A stretch of DNA of 64,000 nt from Mus musculus (Eukaryota; Chordata; Mammalia; Rodentia; Muridae): the NCBI RefSeq assembly GCF_000001635.26, contig NC_000076.6:103798250-103862249 (forward strand). The letters are read 5' to 3'. Position 1 is the stretch's first letter, and each line of letters starts with the position of its first letter. Below, in pieces: positions 9,723 to 20,375 of the stretch. The position numbers and the translations under genes are program-made. The notes beneath the pieces are model-generated. The model made no database searches, was not told the DNA's origin, and saw nothing but the letters and a program-made list of their open reading frames with translations.

Positions 9723-10397
9723 CGAAACTCAAGAAGAAGGAAGACCAAAGTGTGGATACTTTAATCCTTCTTAGAAAGGGGAACAAAATACCCATTGAAG
9801 GAGTTACAGAGACAAAGTTCAGAGCAAATACTGAAGAAATGACCATCCAGAGAATGCCCGCCTGGAGATTCATCCCATATACAACCACCAAACCCAGACA
9901 CTATTGTGGAAACCAACAAGGGCTTGCTGACAGGATCCTGATATAGCTGTCTCCTGAGAGGCTAAGCCAGTGCCTGACAAATACAGAAGTGGATGCTCAC
10001 AGCCATCCATTGTACTGAGCACAGAATCCCCAATGAAGGAACTGGAGAATGTACCCAAGGAGATAAAGGGGTTTGCAGCCCCATAGAAAGAACAGCAATA
10101 TGAACTAAGCAGTACTCCCAGAGCTCTCTGGAACTAAACCACCAACCAAAGAAAACACATGGTGGGACTCATGGCTCTAGTAGCAGAGGATGGCCTGGTC
10201 AGTCATCAATGGGAGGAGAGGCCATTGGTCCTGTGAAGATTATTTGCCCCAGTATAGGGGAGTGCCAGGGCCAGGAAGCAGGAGTAGGTGGGTTGGTGAG
10301 CAGGGAGAGGGGTCAGGGAATAGGTGGGTTTTGGAGGGGAAACCAGGAAAGGGGATACTATTTGAAATGTAAATAAATAAAATATCTCATAAAAATC
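9723..10397 (+). mobile_element. 5'-truncated L1 (3' UTR only) inserted in the URR1-like element
   Basis: Plus-strand murid L1 3' UTR from the AACTCAAGAAGAAGGAAGAC region to the terminal AAATGTAAATAAATAAAATA and short A-rich tail. The target-site duplication TGGGGGCA is present at 9715-9722 and 10398-10405. This proves the insertion and its boundaries. The copy carries no ORF. Confidence 0.93.
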
Positions 10398-10950
10398 TGG
10401 GGGCATGCTTAGAGTTGTAGAGGGAAAGTCAATTATAATTAGGGTGAGAAGCATAAAAACATTGGTCTGGAGCAGTAGTGACAGCTTTACCACATAATGT
10501 ACAGGCAGCAGACAGAGGGGGGGGTATGAAGGGATGAAGGGAGGGAGGGAGAAAGAGACACAGACAGAGATGGAGACACAGAGATAGAGACAAAGAGAGA
10601 CAGAGAGAAGAGATGAGAGGGGAAAGGAAGGAAAAGGAAGGGGAGTGAAGGGGAGAAGAGAGGAGAGGAGAGGAGAGGAGAGGAGAGGAGAGGAGAGGAG
10701 AGGAGAGGAGAGGAGAGGAGAGGAGAGGAGAGGAGAGGAGAGGAGAGGAGGATGAGATGAAAAGAGATTGAGCCTGATGTAGGATTTGGAAATGGCAAAG
10801 CCTACCCACAGTGACACACCTCCTCCAACAAGGTAATATGCATGCCACTTTGGCCAGAACTCCTAATCCTCTCACACATATTAATTCCCTGATGACTAAA
10901 CATTCAAATATCTGAGACTATTGTCTTCATTCTCATTCAGACTATCATAG
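10398..10950 (+). mobile_element. URR1-like rodent repeat, right part
   Basis: Continues the element after the L1: CTGGAGCAGTAGTGACAGCT, CCCACAGTGACACACCTCCT and CATTCAAATATCTGAG are its landmarks. Purine-rich simple sequence has expanded inside it (10520-10751). Confidence 0.75.
10658..10751. repeat. (GGAGA)n minisatellite
   Basis: About 19 nearly perfect pentamer units, at the end of a wider purine tract beginning near 10510. All three antisense frames read through it, which explains long serine-, leucine- and proline-rich frames on the minus strand. Confidence 0.95.
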
Positions 10951-11304
10951 GTTACATGTATTATCTTAGTAGGGACTTTAGCATGTTTGCAAACATAAAT
11001 TGGAAGGACTGCATTTCTGTAATGTTATCTTTGATACAGTTTAAGTACTGAGAGAGAGAATATTTCTTCATAAGATCAACATGCTTAGAATATAAGATCT
11101 ATTATATTATATATGATTTATATAATATTGAGGAAGATTACATATAATACAAATGGAAAAAATTTGATATATTTAAATAGGAAAAGTATACATTCTTAAC
11201 AGCATTCATTAACATTTATTAATCATTTCTCAGAATCAGAGGCACACTGTTTGCACTATGTTGGCAGAGGTTACAATCACATATTCCCATGCCAACTTTT
11301 TAAG
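10951..11304. other. Unassigned AT-rich DNA
   Basis: No gene or repeat recognised. Confidence 0.5.
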
Positions 11305-11390
11305 AGGGAGTTGAGGTTCAAACTCAGGTTTCAACATTTGAAGAGTAAGTCATTACCCACTGAGCATTTCCCAAAACCTTAGATCTAGAA
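11305..11390 (-). mobile_element. Diverged SINE remnant (B2/B3/B4 promoter part)
   Basis: The plus strand reads GAGGTTCAAACTCAGG then CATTACCCACTGAGCAT, the complement of a tRNA-derived SINE head with its A and B box region. Confidence 0.55.
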
Positions 11391-11869
11391 ACTCAGAAGT
11401 CAATGCTTGAAGTTATTGAATTTCAATTCATATAGAAACCTCAAAAGTGTCAAATATGATAACAAAAAACAAGGCAGAATCAACAAAGATGGTTCTCTTA
11501 TTAGCAAGAAGGGAAGGCAAGCAAGAAAGCAGCACAGTTTATTAGAACTTCTTCATAATGGTGCCTCTATTAAAATTACAATCCATTTTCTTCACTTTTT
11601 TTTTCTTCACAGAATTTCCCTCTACAAATGCCTATACATATGTCTCTTAGGTGATTCTAAGTCCAATAAAGTTGACCAGAGTAACCTTCTCAAGCTCTTA
11701 TTACTAAGCAGGCGTTTGTAGATCCATGTTACACAGTTCAGAATGCTCTGCCTAGGTAATAGTTCTTTCAATGAAGATTTATCCATGCCAATTTACATAT
11801 TGGCCAACAGGTGTGCCCATAGGGCAAATCCATCTCAACAATCACTCATGAGACTCTCATTTTATATGT
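11391..11869. other. Mostly unassigned DNA
   Basis: A 104-codon plus frame at 11407-11721 has no recognisable motif. From about 11800 (TGCCCATAGGGCAAATC) the sequence resembles the end of an older rodent repeat that resumes after 12094 and finishes AATAACCATCACA at about 12128. Confidence 0.4.
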
Positions 11870-11877
11870 GTCTAGAT

Positions 11878-12086
11878 CAGTGGTTCGCAGCCTTTCTAAT
11901 GCTGTAACCCTTTATTACAGTTCCTCATGATGTGATAAATTACAATCATCAGATTATTTTTGTTACTTCAAAGCTGTAATTTTGCTACTATTATGAATCA
12001 TAATGTAAACATCTGAGCTTTCCAATCATCTTAGATAGTTCCTGTGGGAGGGACAGGAGTCCTGAACCACAGGTTGAGAACCACTG
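11878..12086 (+). mobile_element. RCHARR1-like hAT-Charlie DNA transposon, complete non-autonomous copy
   Basis: Terminal inverted repeats CAGTGGTTCGCAGCCT and AGGTTGAGAACCACTG bound a 209-bp element whose interior (ACCCTTTATTACAGTTCC, GTAATTTTGCTACTATTATG) is that of rodent RCHARR1. Eight-base target duplications GTCTAGAT (11870-11877) and CTCTAGAT (12087-12094), one mismatch apart, fit a hAT element. Confidence 0.9.
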
Positions 12087-12128
12087 CTCTAGATCATGTA
12101 AAGTTGACAGCTAACAATAACCATCACA

Positions 12129-12430
12129 CAGATCCTGTTGCATTCAAACCTTAAGAGGGATGTACATCCATTGGAACCAGGCTGACTAACTTTTGTGCAC
12201 TCAACTGAAAATAATGAATGTTCTTCTACAATTTAATAGTAGCCAACAGTTTGTAAGGAAGGGGTAAAGATCAATGAGTCCCTCTCCAGTGCATGATTGA
12301 CTAGTGCTAGCTCTAGTCTTTTGGAAAGTCAGTAAAGGTCAATTTAGATATTAGGGAATAATGATTACAGTAGTTGAGTATTATAACCAGAAAATATTTT
12401 TCAAATTTCATAAGTTTGACTTCTTCCCAT
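12129..12430. other. Unassigned DNA
   Basis: No gene or clear repeat recognised. Confidence 0.45.
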
Positions 12431-12696
12431 TTGATTCAAAATCCATTTATATACCATAAGTGTATACACATGACATTTTCCTTATTCACTTACCTATTCA
12501 TTGACATCTAAGATGATTCCACTTGCTGTTGTTCATAGAGTGTCGATAAACATGAATGGGAAAGTAAATCTATAGCTGGTTAGACAATCATATGGATATT
12601 TATTTAGGAGTAGTATTGCTAAGTTATATGGTAGTTTTGTTTCTGGATTTTTGGGTAATCTCTACACTTCTTTCTAGAGTGGATATCTATTTCAGG
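12431..12696 (-). mobile_element. Ancient L1 ORF2 fragment (3' portion), antisense
   Basis: The plus strand follows the complement of the ORF2 C-terminal region of old mammalian L1s: TATTCATTGACATCTAAG, AATAAACATG-like GATAAACATGAATGGG, AGTATTGCTAAGTTATATGG and TCTAGAGTGGATATC. Heavily mutated; continues at about 13391. Confidence 0.75.
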
Positions 12697-13390
12697 AAAT
12701 ATTAAAAAATAAATAAATAAAACGGGCACATTCCCGTGCTAGTGAGGCCTACTCTCTGCCCCAACAGCCTGACTGGCCACACACTGGCAGGCAATGGTCG
12801 ACCTGGTTTTTTTTTATCATAGAGACTCTGACTCAGAACTCCAAAATCTTGCCACCCAGCTCCTGATGTTAGCATTGGCAGGTCGTTACCACACCAACCC
12901 CATGCTTCAAATCCCCCATGGCCTTTGTGGTGCACCTTAGGCAAATCCAAGCTTTGCTGCTGTACTTTTCTCTCTTGAACCCAGATGAGCTGCTGCAAGA
13001 AGGAAAACACAACAGAAACTTAGTTCAGAAACAAGGTAACTCAATTGCTGGGCACGCAACAACTAAAATCCTAATTTGTAAGCCTTATTAAATCTAAATC
13101 CTCCAGTGGTGAAGTCTGATGGATCAACCATTGACATTGGAAGACACTCACAGCTACATCTTGTCCTCATGCTATCTCTGTCCAAAAGGACCTAACTCTC
13201 TCCTGCTTCCTCATTTCGTCTGTCCATCACAGAAGTCCCTCCTACTCGCCCAGTGATTGGCTCCTTTATTCATTAGGGGATTGGTTCACAACAAGTCACC
13301 TGAGTATGCTCCTTGTCCACATCCCTTCTCAGAAGAGTGAAATTACCATCAAATTACAAACAGTACCAGGCCCATCCACAACAAATACCA
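12697..13390 (+). repeat. Younger rodent repeat inserted in the ancient L1 (copy B), family not resolved
   Basis: Higher-GC sequence between two parts of one ancient L1. It has an A-rich start (ATAAATAAATAAAAC) and includes CCCAGTGATTGGCTCC and TTTATTCATTAGGGGATTGG, like the repeats at 8437 and 62280. A 102-codon minus frame lies inside it but shows no known product. It is bounded by where L1 sequence stops and resumes, not by an identified TSD. Confidence 0.45.
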
Positions 13391-14018
13391 AGTATACTAT
13401 TACCAACAGTGAACATTATCTCAGTTTTTCCCACATTTTTACCAACATTTGTTATCATCTTTTATCTAGAACATAACCATTTTTACATTAGTGATATTAA
13501 ATCTCACCGAAGTCATAATTTACATTTTTGTGATGGATGATGATATTGAATAGCTAGTTTTATTCCTTGGAGATCTACATGTTAAATGCATTGCTCATTG
13601 TAATTACATAATCTTGAATCTTTAATTTTAATCTTATTTTAGCTGTTAATATTCTGTTGGATAGATAGCTACCAAAGACTTTAGTTTATCCTAAAGTATG
13701 TCTATTAACACAATTGATTATTTGCTATACAAGCAATTTTAAATTTTGTTATCTTTCATTTGTCAGTTTATGGTCTTATTTCTAAGTGACTAAGGTACTC
13801 TTTAGAAAGTCCTTACATAGGCTTGTGTCTTGCCTATATATTTTTGAGCAGTTGCAGAATTTCTGGTCTATATTGGAGCCTTCCATATATTTGGAGTTCG
13901 ATATTATGCAAGAAGTAAGAGAACTCAAGTGTGATTCTACAAGTAGACATCCAGATGTTTCAACAGTGTTCTTTTTAACATGTTGGTTTTGCTCCACAGT
14001 CTATTTTTTATGTCTTAG

Positions 14019-14142
14019 CAAAAAAACAAAAAACAAAAACAAACAAAAAAAACAAAAAACAACAAAACAAAACAAAACAAAAAACCAAAAAAAACAAAAC
14101 ACAAAAAACAAAACAAAACAAAAACAAACAAACAAACAAAAC
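14019..14142. repeat. (CAAAA)n-type A/C-rich simple repeat
   Basis: Irregular CAAA, CAAAA and CAAAAA units within the ancient L1. It produces the lysine/asparagine-rich plus frame and phenylalanine/cysteine-rich minus frame here; neither is a gene. Confidence 0.9.
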
Positions 14143-14495
14143 CGGTGGTTGCTACTGGTGAAAATAAAATTCAGTGCTCTATTTCCTTCTTTTGATATGT
14201 ATGTATTTTTTAGGGATAAGAGCATGCTGTTTTTTATTAATATAGCTCTGTAGGATTACCTGAGATCCACTCTAGTGCTGTTTCTGGAATTATTGGTTTT
14301 GGTTTTGATTACTTGGCTATTTGATAAATTTTGTATTTCTATATGGATTTTAAGATGTTTTTGATCTGTAAAAAGAGAAATCAGGATTATGATTAACATT
14401 AGTTTAAATCTGTACATTGTATTTAGTATCATCCCTATTTTTATAATTAATTCTATTAGTCCATGATCATGGAAAGTCTTTCCATTTTCTACTGT

Positions 14496-14497
<2 letters not shown>

Positions 14498-14530
<33 letters not shown>
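14498..14530. repeat. Poly(T) run
   Basis: Thirty-three consecutive T on the plus strand inside the ancient L1. No adjoining SINE body is visible. Confidence 0.95.
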
Positions 14531-14533
<3 letters not shown>

Positions 14534-14924
14534 GGTTTAAAGTTTTCAGTGCATAGATGCTTCATTTCCTTGATCAAATCTTCTCCAAGGTATTTCATCA
14601 ATATTTGTTATGTTACATGAATAGTATTATTTTCTTGATTTCTTTTTCAGTGTGTTCTTATTGTTCTATAGAAAAGCCTTTGGGTTTTCCGTGCGAATTT
14701 TGTAACGTGCCTCATTACTGAAAGTGCAAATCAGTTCTAGAGGATTTCTGATAACAGTGTAGGACCATTTCTGTAATCATAATACTTTGACACCTTTTTT
14801 TTTGTATCTATTACTTTTATTTCTGTCAGCTTACTGCTCCAAGACTTTGAACACTATATTTAAGAGGAAAAAAGGGAGATGCAGTCCAGTCTTATTCCAA
14901 TTTTAATGGGATTTATTTATTTAT

Positions 14925-14960
14925 TCATTCATTTATTCATTCATGTATTTATTTATTTCC
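14925..14960. repeat. (TTTA)n/(TTCA)n simple repeat
   Basis: Imperfect tetramer run within the ancient L1. Confidence 0.85.
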
Positions 14961-15010
14961 TTCAGTTAGAGTGATGTTGTCTATGGTTTTATCAGATATA
15001 GTTTTTCTTA

Positions 15011-15657
15011 AAAACATAAAAAAATGTATAGTTAGTGATACATGTATACTTGTAATATTTAAGTTAGGTTGAGCGTTGATATCTCCTGAGACATATATAA
15101 TTTTTAATGGTAACCACTGCTCAAATAAGTTCCTCCTGTTGTTTTAATGACACAGTTTATCACTGTTTACTTGAGCGCCTCCTCCCCATTGTTCAAATAA
15201 CAACTTTTTTTGTAAGTAACTCCCATTATTTCATTACATTTTCTCAGAATCCTATTCTTTGGAAAATTCTGCCAGTGGCTCACTTGTCTACAGCCCACCA
15301 ATTCTTAATTTGGCTCCAATGCCATGTAAGACTTAGTATTAAGAATAGTTATAAGTTTGTGTCTCGTTACTTCATGCTCAGTTTCAGTCTCATCTCATAG
15401 AGAAGAGAGAAAGAATCTTGCTGTTAAGACACCACAGTAGTTCGTTGCTGTAAATCAGATTCATTCAGGATTTGTTATGCTTTCTACCTGGAAGCCACAT
15501 ACTTCTCAAGAGATCCTCACACTTACAGATCTCTTCTGGGGTTTCAATTACTTTCTCAGTAGAAACTGCCTTAGCCAACACATGGAATTTGTGGCCCCTA
15601 TGTTTACTGAGTTGTTTTCAGAAAAAATATCACCATATTATTTTTGTTCATTTTGGA
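15011..15657. other. Unassigned DNA
   Basis: Small frames (97 and 121 codons) lack known motifs, and the longer one gets its length from the adjacent TC repeat. It may be an old repeat that I do not recognise. Confidence 0.4.
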
Positions 15658-15691
<34 letters not shown>

Positions 15692-15734
15692 GTCTGTCTC
15701 TGTCTCTCTGTCTCTCTGTCTCTCTGTCTCTCTG

Positions 15735-15770
<36 letters not shown>
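15658..15770. repeat. (TC)n/(TCTG)n microsatellite
   Basis: Compound run: TC units, then several CTCTGTCT repeats, then TC units again. Confidence 0.97.
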
Positions 15771-16048
15771 CTGTCATTACAACATGAGGTTAAATATTGT
15801 ACTGAATTTTACTAGTTTGAAAAATACATTGTCCTAATTATCTAATACAATACAGGTGTAAACTACATAATTAATCTGTGATTTTTAAGGTAACCATTTA
15901 TCAAATGAAGCCTCTACTAAAGGACAGATCTTATTCTTGTAAAAGACACAGTAATCAGTGTCTGACTGAGATCATGTAGGTTTTCTGTTTTTGTTTGTTT
16001 GCTTGCTTTGTATTTTTTTGCTATCCTCTTTGTAAGAAGAATGTCATC

Positions 16049-16371
16049 TGTGATGATTTGTTTATGCTTGGGTTAGGGAATGGCACTATTAAGAGGTGTG
16101 GCCTTGTTGAAGTAGGTGTGTCATTGTGGGCATGGGCTTAAGACCCTCACACTAGCAGCCTGGAAGTCAGTCTTCCCCTAGCAGCCTTCAACTGAGGATG
16201 TAGAATACTCATCTCTGCCTGTACCATGCCTGTCCAGATGCTGTCATGATCCAACCTTGATAATGGACTAAACCTCTGAACCTTTAAGCCAGACCCAATT
16301 AAATGCTATCCTTTAGAAGACTTGCCTTTGTCAGAGTATCTGTTCACAGTAGTAAAACCCTAACTAAGACA
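16049..16371 (-). mobile_element. URR1-like rodent repeat, near complete
   Basis: The plus strand begins TGTGATGATTTG and ends CCCTAACTAAGACA, and carries GGCACTATTAAGAGGTGTGG, GCCTGGAAGTCAGTCTTC and AATTAAATGCTATCC. This is the reverse of the copy at 9642-10950 and has the same orientation as the one at 60625-60970. Confidence 0.8.
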
Positions 16372-17694
16372 TAAGCTTTTCTTTTTCTTACATTTATTAC
16401 ACAATAGACATTCAGAGGAAGATTTGGTTGTTTCAATTCTTGAGCCATGCTAAGTGCTATAGCCTGCCACAAATAAGGAAATATGTGTGCCCTTCCAAAA
16501 AGGTATTGTAAGAGACTGTATGGTTCTCTACAATTAATTATCTGTCATGAAAATGACATGACAGAGATAGCAAGTTTGTCTTTAGATTGCAGTCCAGAAT
16601 GAAACTATGTAGAACAAGAACTCAGCTGAACACAAACATCTGTGAATTTTTGTCAGTGGAATTATGGAGATATTTTTTTAACCACAAAAGACTTAAGGAA
16701 TATTGAGTAATTCAGTTATAGTATCATCAAAGTATAAGTACAAACAATATCAATATTACTAAAACATTTCATTTTTAATGTTGTAATTAATTAAATATGT
16801 CATAAAGAAATTGACTAGACTTGGAAACTTTACCCACTCCAAAGGAAACAGAATTCAGGTGTCTCTGAGGAACACAGGGCATCTTGCCCATATTTCTTAT
16901 GATAATTCTTCATTGTAGCCAAACCCACTTTTTCACATGTGTTTATTTGATATATTTCTGTTCTTTGGAGACACTTTTTGCAGATGTAAGTCACTGTCAT
17001 GAGGAGGAAGATGTAAATTTGAACAACTTGTCGCAACTAAATGTGGCTCAGGAATCTACATTCATATTATATTGAGTAATTTTAAGCCTTTATAATACTC
17101 TGATACTTCAGAGATTTTGATGTAAGTAGTATATCTTGGAAAAAATATCCAACATTACACATTTAAAAGAGACATGATGTGGACTTCATCACCCAACTAA
17201 ACTTATGTGAATAGAGCAAACAATTATTCAAATATATCAGCAAGTCCAGGGGATAAAAATAGTGGGAGGGAATGTATATAACTTCAGCTAGAAAGAATTT
17301 CTTTAAGTTTATCCCTCAAAGTTCATCCTTAGAGGCCAATGCACAACAGAATCCAACAACACTGTCCTTTGTTCTTTGTTAACCTGTGTATGCCAAGCTT
17401 TTTGAGTTTAAAGTGAAAGCAATTTTAAGCACATGGTGGCACCCAGACTGAAGAAGGGTTGAACTTTGTAAAGACATACTTATTCAAAGGTAATCTAATA
17501 CTTCACCATTAAGTTATAAAATTGATCTGGGGGTAGTGTAATTATTTCCATGGGAATGAGGAAGGAAATAAAAATCTAGGTAAGGCAAGCAACAGGAATG
17601 TAAGCACAAGAAGATTTGAAAGTACAATTTTAAAAGTACCCAAAAGTGAAAGAGGTGAGATGCTGTTGTATTTTTCTCTAAGTGGATTTAGTAT
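16372..17694. other. Unique-looking DNA
   Basis: No gene or repeat recognised. Frames of 60-70 codons show no motif. Confidence 0.55.
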
Positions 17695-18085
17695 ACATTT
17701 TAAAATTATTACACTATTTTATTTACTTACATTTCAAAAGTTGCCCTCCTTCATAGTCCCCTCTCTGAGTTCTTTACTCCATCCCTCTCTTCTTTCTCTG
17801 CCTCTGAGAGGGTGCTCCCCAACCTGCCCAACCACCCCCACCTCACCTCCACCAGCATCCCTCTTTCCTGGGGCATCGAATTTCCACATATATATATTTC
17901 CTCTCCCACTAAGGACATACAAGGCAGTCCTCTGCTATACAGTCAGTAATTCCCCCTCCTCCATGTATATGTTTTGGTTTTGGGCTTAGTCTCTGGGAGC
18001 TCTGAGGGGGTTGAGGTTAGTTGACACTGTTGTTCTTGCTATGGAGTTACAACCTCCTTTAGCTCCTTGAATCATTCCTAGTATA
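17695..18085 (-). mobile_element. L1 3' UTR fragment
   Basis: The plus strand starts near the L1 3' end (TTTATTTACTTACATTTC) and runs through the C-rich segment, GGCATCGAATTTCC and TCTCTGGGAGCTCTGAGG. No ORF is included. Confidence 0.88.
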
Positions 18086-19034
18086 CAGTCTTTTCTAGTT
18101 GTATAATATCAGGTAAGGAATTGTGATTAAAGCTTGTGTAATATATTTCATCAAATGTTAAATACCTCAAGTATTTCTAAAATACACAGTAAACAAAAGT
18201 ATACATCATCTTTCTCTTTCTTTACCTTGGTCATCTGTTACATGGGGAAATAGAGGGAACCCAGGACACCAATCTTTTATTTTTCCATAATTAATTCATC
18301 TTTATTCATTCACTACTCATTTCCCAACTTCCTTGAGAGAATAGTGTACAGAATCTTTGCTGTAATGGCTTCCTTTTTCCATTTCCATTAGTTCTACCCC
18401 AATATTATGAATTAAAAACATGTTGCCATTAAAAATTAAATATAGAGTCTTCCATAATTCTGATGTTTACTGAATGGATATAGATCTTTACATTGTCTCA
18501 TAAAAATATTATAAGCCAAACTAAAGATGTATATTTTATCTAAAATTTATAATACTTGATATTAATTTTAAAAAGAAGGCTAAGTCAACTTATCTGAATT
18601 ATTTGGAACATAAGTACACCATCTCAAATATAGACACCAATACACCTAACAACATGATAGTGAATACCTGATGGTCTTCCATTATAGCCTAGAAATTATG
18701 CTTAGCAGGAAAACAAGCAAAAATTGAAAGAATATTGTTCATGACTAAAATACTACAAATGAAGATTTTAACTAATCAATTAGTGTGAACGTTAATATAT
18801 GGCTCATAAAAAAGTCTAAACAATCTAAACTGTATATTCTGTATAAGTACAGAAATAGGTAATATGAGACTCACAACGCCTCTTTGTTCATACATTTAAA
18901 ATATTAGTCAATCAGTATTCGTAAGAGCTAATATTCAATCCAGGGACTTCTATACTATATAGAAAAAAATATAGAAAAAAAACTCATTTTTGCAAAATAA
19001 TTTTCCAAAGAAAATACAAAATCTGTAAGATTAA
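18086..19034. other. AT-rich unique-looking DNA
   Basis: No gene or repeat recognised. Confidence 0.55.
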
Positions 19035-19189
19035 TAATCAGTACCTTCAACTGTATGATAGTACTATGAATTAAAGCAAACAAGAACTTTCCAGAGGAAT
19101 CTTAAAAGACTGATCAAAATTTTCTGTTATTAGGCCCTTGTTTTCTTAATTCTTTTTTATATGTATTTTATACATTTTACATTGTATTT

Positions 19190-19219
19190 ATTGATTGTGT
19201 GTGTGTGTCTGTGTGTGTG

Positions 19220-19268
<49 letters not shown>

Positions 19269-19410
19269 CTGTGTGTGGAGGTCAGCAGAACACTTATAAG
19301 CATCAGTTCTGGCCTGCCGTCTTGTGGTTCCCAGGAATCAAATAGTTCATTAGAGTGAGTGTTGGCCCCCAAGTGCCTTGTCCAACTGAGCCATCTCATC
19401 AACCCTGGGT
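19190..19410 (-). mobile_element. RSINE1 with expanded (TG)n, copy 1 of a duplication
   Basis: The plus strand reads the (TG)n tail at 19194-19277, GGAGGTCAGCAGAACACTTA, TTGTGGTTCCCAGGAATCAA and CTGAGCCATCTCATCAACC, the complement of RSINE1. Flanks on both sides match those of the copy at 20020-20200. Confidence 0.85.
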
Positions 19411-20019
19411 TTTCTACTTTTGAGTATACAAATCTACAATGATATTTTTGGATTTTTTAAAATATTAACATCATTTTTACTTGCTACATTTTTAAGTCAT
19501 GAAATTATTTTGAAGTTAATTATCTTCTCTGCATCTTTTGACGTACTCATTGAATTCTGTTTGCTGTTCTTTAATTGGGTTGTATCACTTTTATTGATTG
19601 GTGCATGTTGGTCATCTCCACATCCCTGTACTAAACACCATTCATGGTGAATGAACATTTTGTCTGCTATTGAGATCAATTTTCCAATATTGTATTGACT
19701 GTTTTTGCATCTATATTCATTAGAGATATTGACGTGTATTATTTTTTCTTATAGTATTTTTGTTTCTTTTTAGTCATCAGGTTAATTCATAAACTTCTTA
19801 ATGAGATGGTAATGTAGTCTACTCTTCAGACTATAGGAAGCTTAAGGTAAAATATTATCAGTCTTTTAACTGTGTGGTAGAACTCTGAATTAAGTCAAAC
19901 AAGATTTTTCTTTTGTAGAAAACTTAAAGGACAGATACAATGTGGATATTTGTTATTAGTCCTCTTGTTTTTGTTATTAGTTTTGTATTGTATTTTATGT
20001 TTTACATTTTTTATTTATT

Positions 20020-20021
20020 GA

Positions 20022-20067
<46 letters not shown>

Positions 20068-20200
20068 GTCAACAGAGTACTTATAAGCATCAGTTTGGAC
20101 CTTCCATCATGTGGGTTCCAGGAATCAAATGGGTCATTAGTGTTAGTGATGGCTCCCAAGTGTATTATTCCACCAAGACATCTCATCAACTCTGGGTTTT
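20020..20200 (-). mobile_element. RSINE1 with (TG)n, copy 2 of a duplication
   Basis: (TG)n at 20026-20066, then AGGTCAACAGAGTACTTATA, CATGTGGGTTCCAGGAATCA and ACATCTCATCAACTCTGGG. It shares insertion site and flanking L1 sequence with copy 1, so it arose by duplication rather than by a second insertion. Confidence 0.85.
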
Positions 20201-20375
20201 CTACTTTTGAGGGTACATATTCATTAGTTTAACTAAATTTATTAATGCATTTTTATTCTACTTAAGGCTGTCCTTAAGTAGCTGTCCATAGTAATTTCTC
20301 AGGGTTGCTTGCCTTTGAGTGTTATCAATCATAATTTTTATTCCTTTGTTTCTTATTGTTCATCAACAGCTCGTA

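Larger units (their letters stand above)
13391..15010 (-). mobile_element. Ancient L1 ORF2 (L1M-type), antisense, long fragment
   Basis: The plus strand tracks the complement of L1 ORF2 for 1.6 kb in the right order: CACATTTTTACCAACATTTG, a block near 13930 (GTAGACATCCAGATGTTTC), TTATTAATATAGCTCTGTAG near 14233, CTATTAGTCCATGATCATGG near 14452, and CAGTCTTATTCCAATTTTAATGGG-like sequence near 14885. It is riddled with stops and shifts. Two simple-sequence expansions sit inside it. With 12431-12696 it forms one old insertion. Confidence 0.75.
19035..20375 (-). mobile_element. Ancient L1M-type ORF2 fragment, antisense, with internal RSINE1 and a tandem duplication
   Basis: The parts between the SINE copies follow the complement of L1 ORF2: CATCCCTGTACTAAACACC followed by TCATGGTGAATGAAC near 19645, CATCTATATTCATTAGAGAT near 19710, GTGGTAGAACTCTGAATTAA near 19874, and TCTACTTTTGAGGGTACAT near 20198. 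Segment order shows that a unit of L1-SINE-L1 occurs twice. Confidence 0.65.

Noticed and set aside
10206..10875. Long serine/leucine/proline-rich minus-strand frames
   Set aside because: They arise from the GGAGA/purine tract, which has no stop codons in the antisense frames, and they run into L1 and URR1-like repeat sequence.
13786..14253. 155-codon plus frame rich in lysine, asparagine and glutamine
   Set aside because: Made of ancient antisense L1 sequence and a (CAAAA)n expansion; not a gene.
19157..19402. Histidine/threonine-rich frame
   Set aside because: Translation of the (TG)n tail of an RSINE1.
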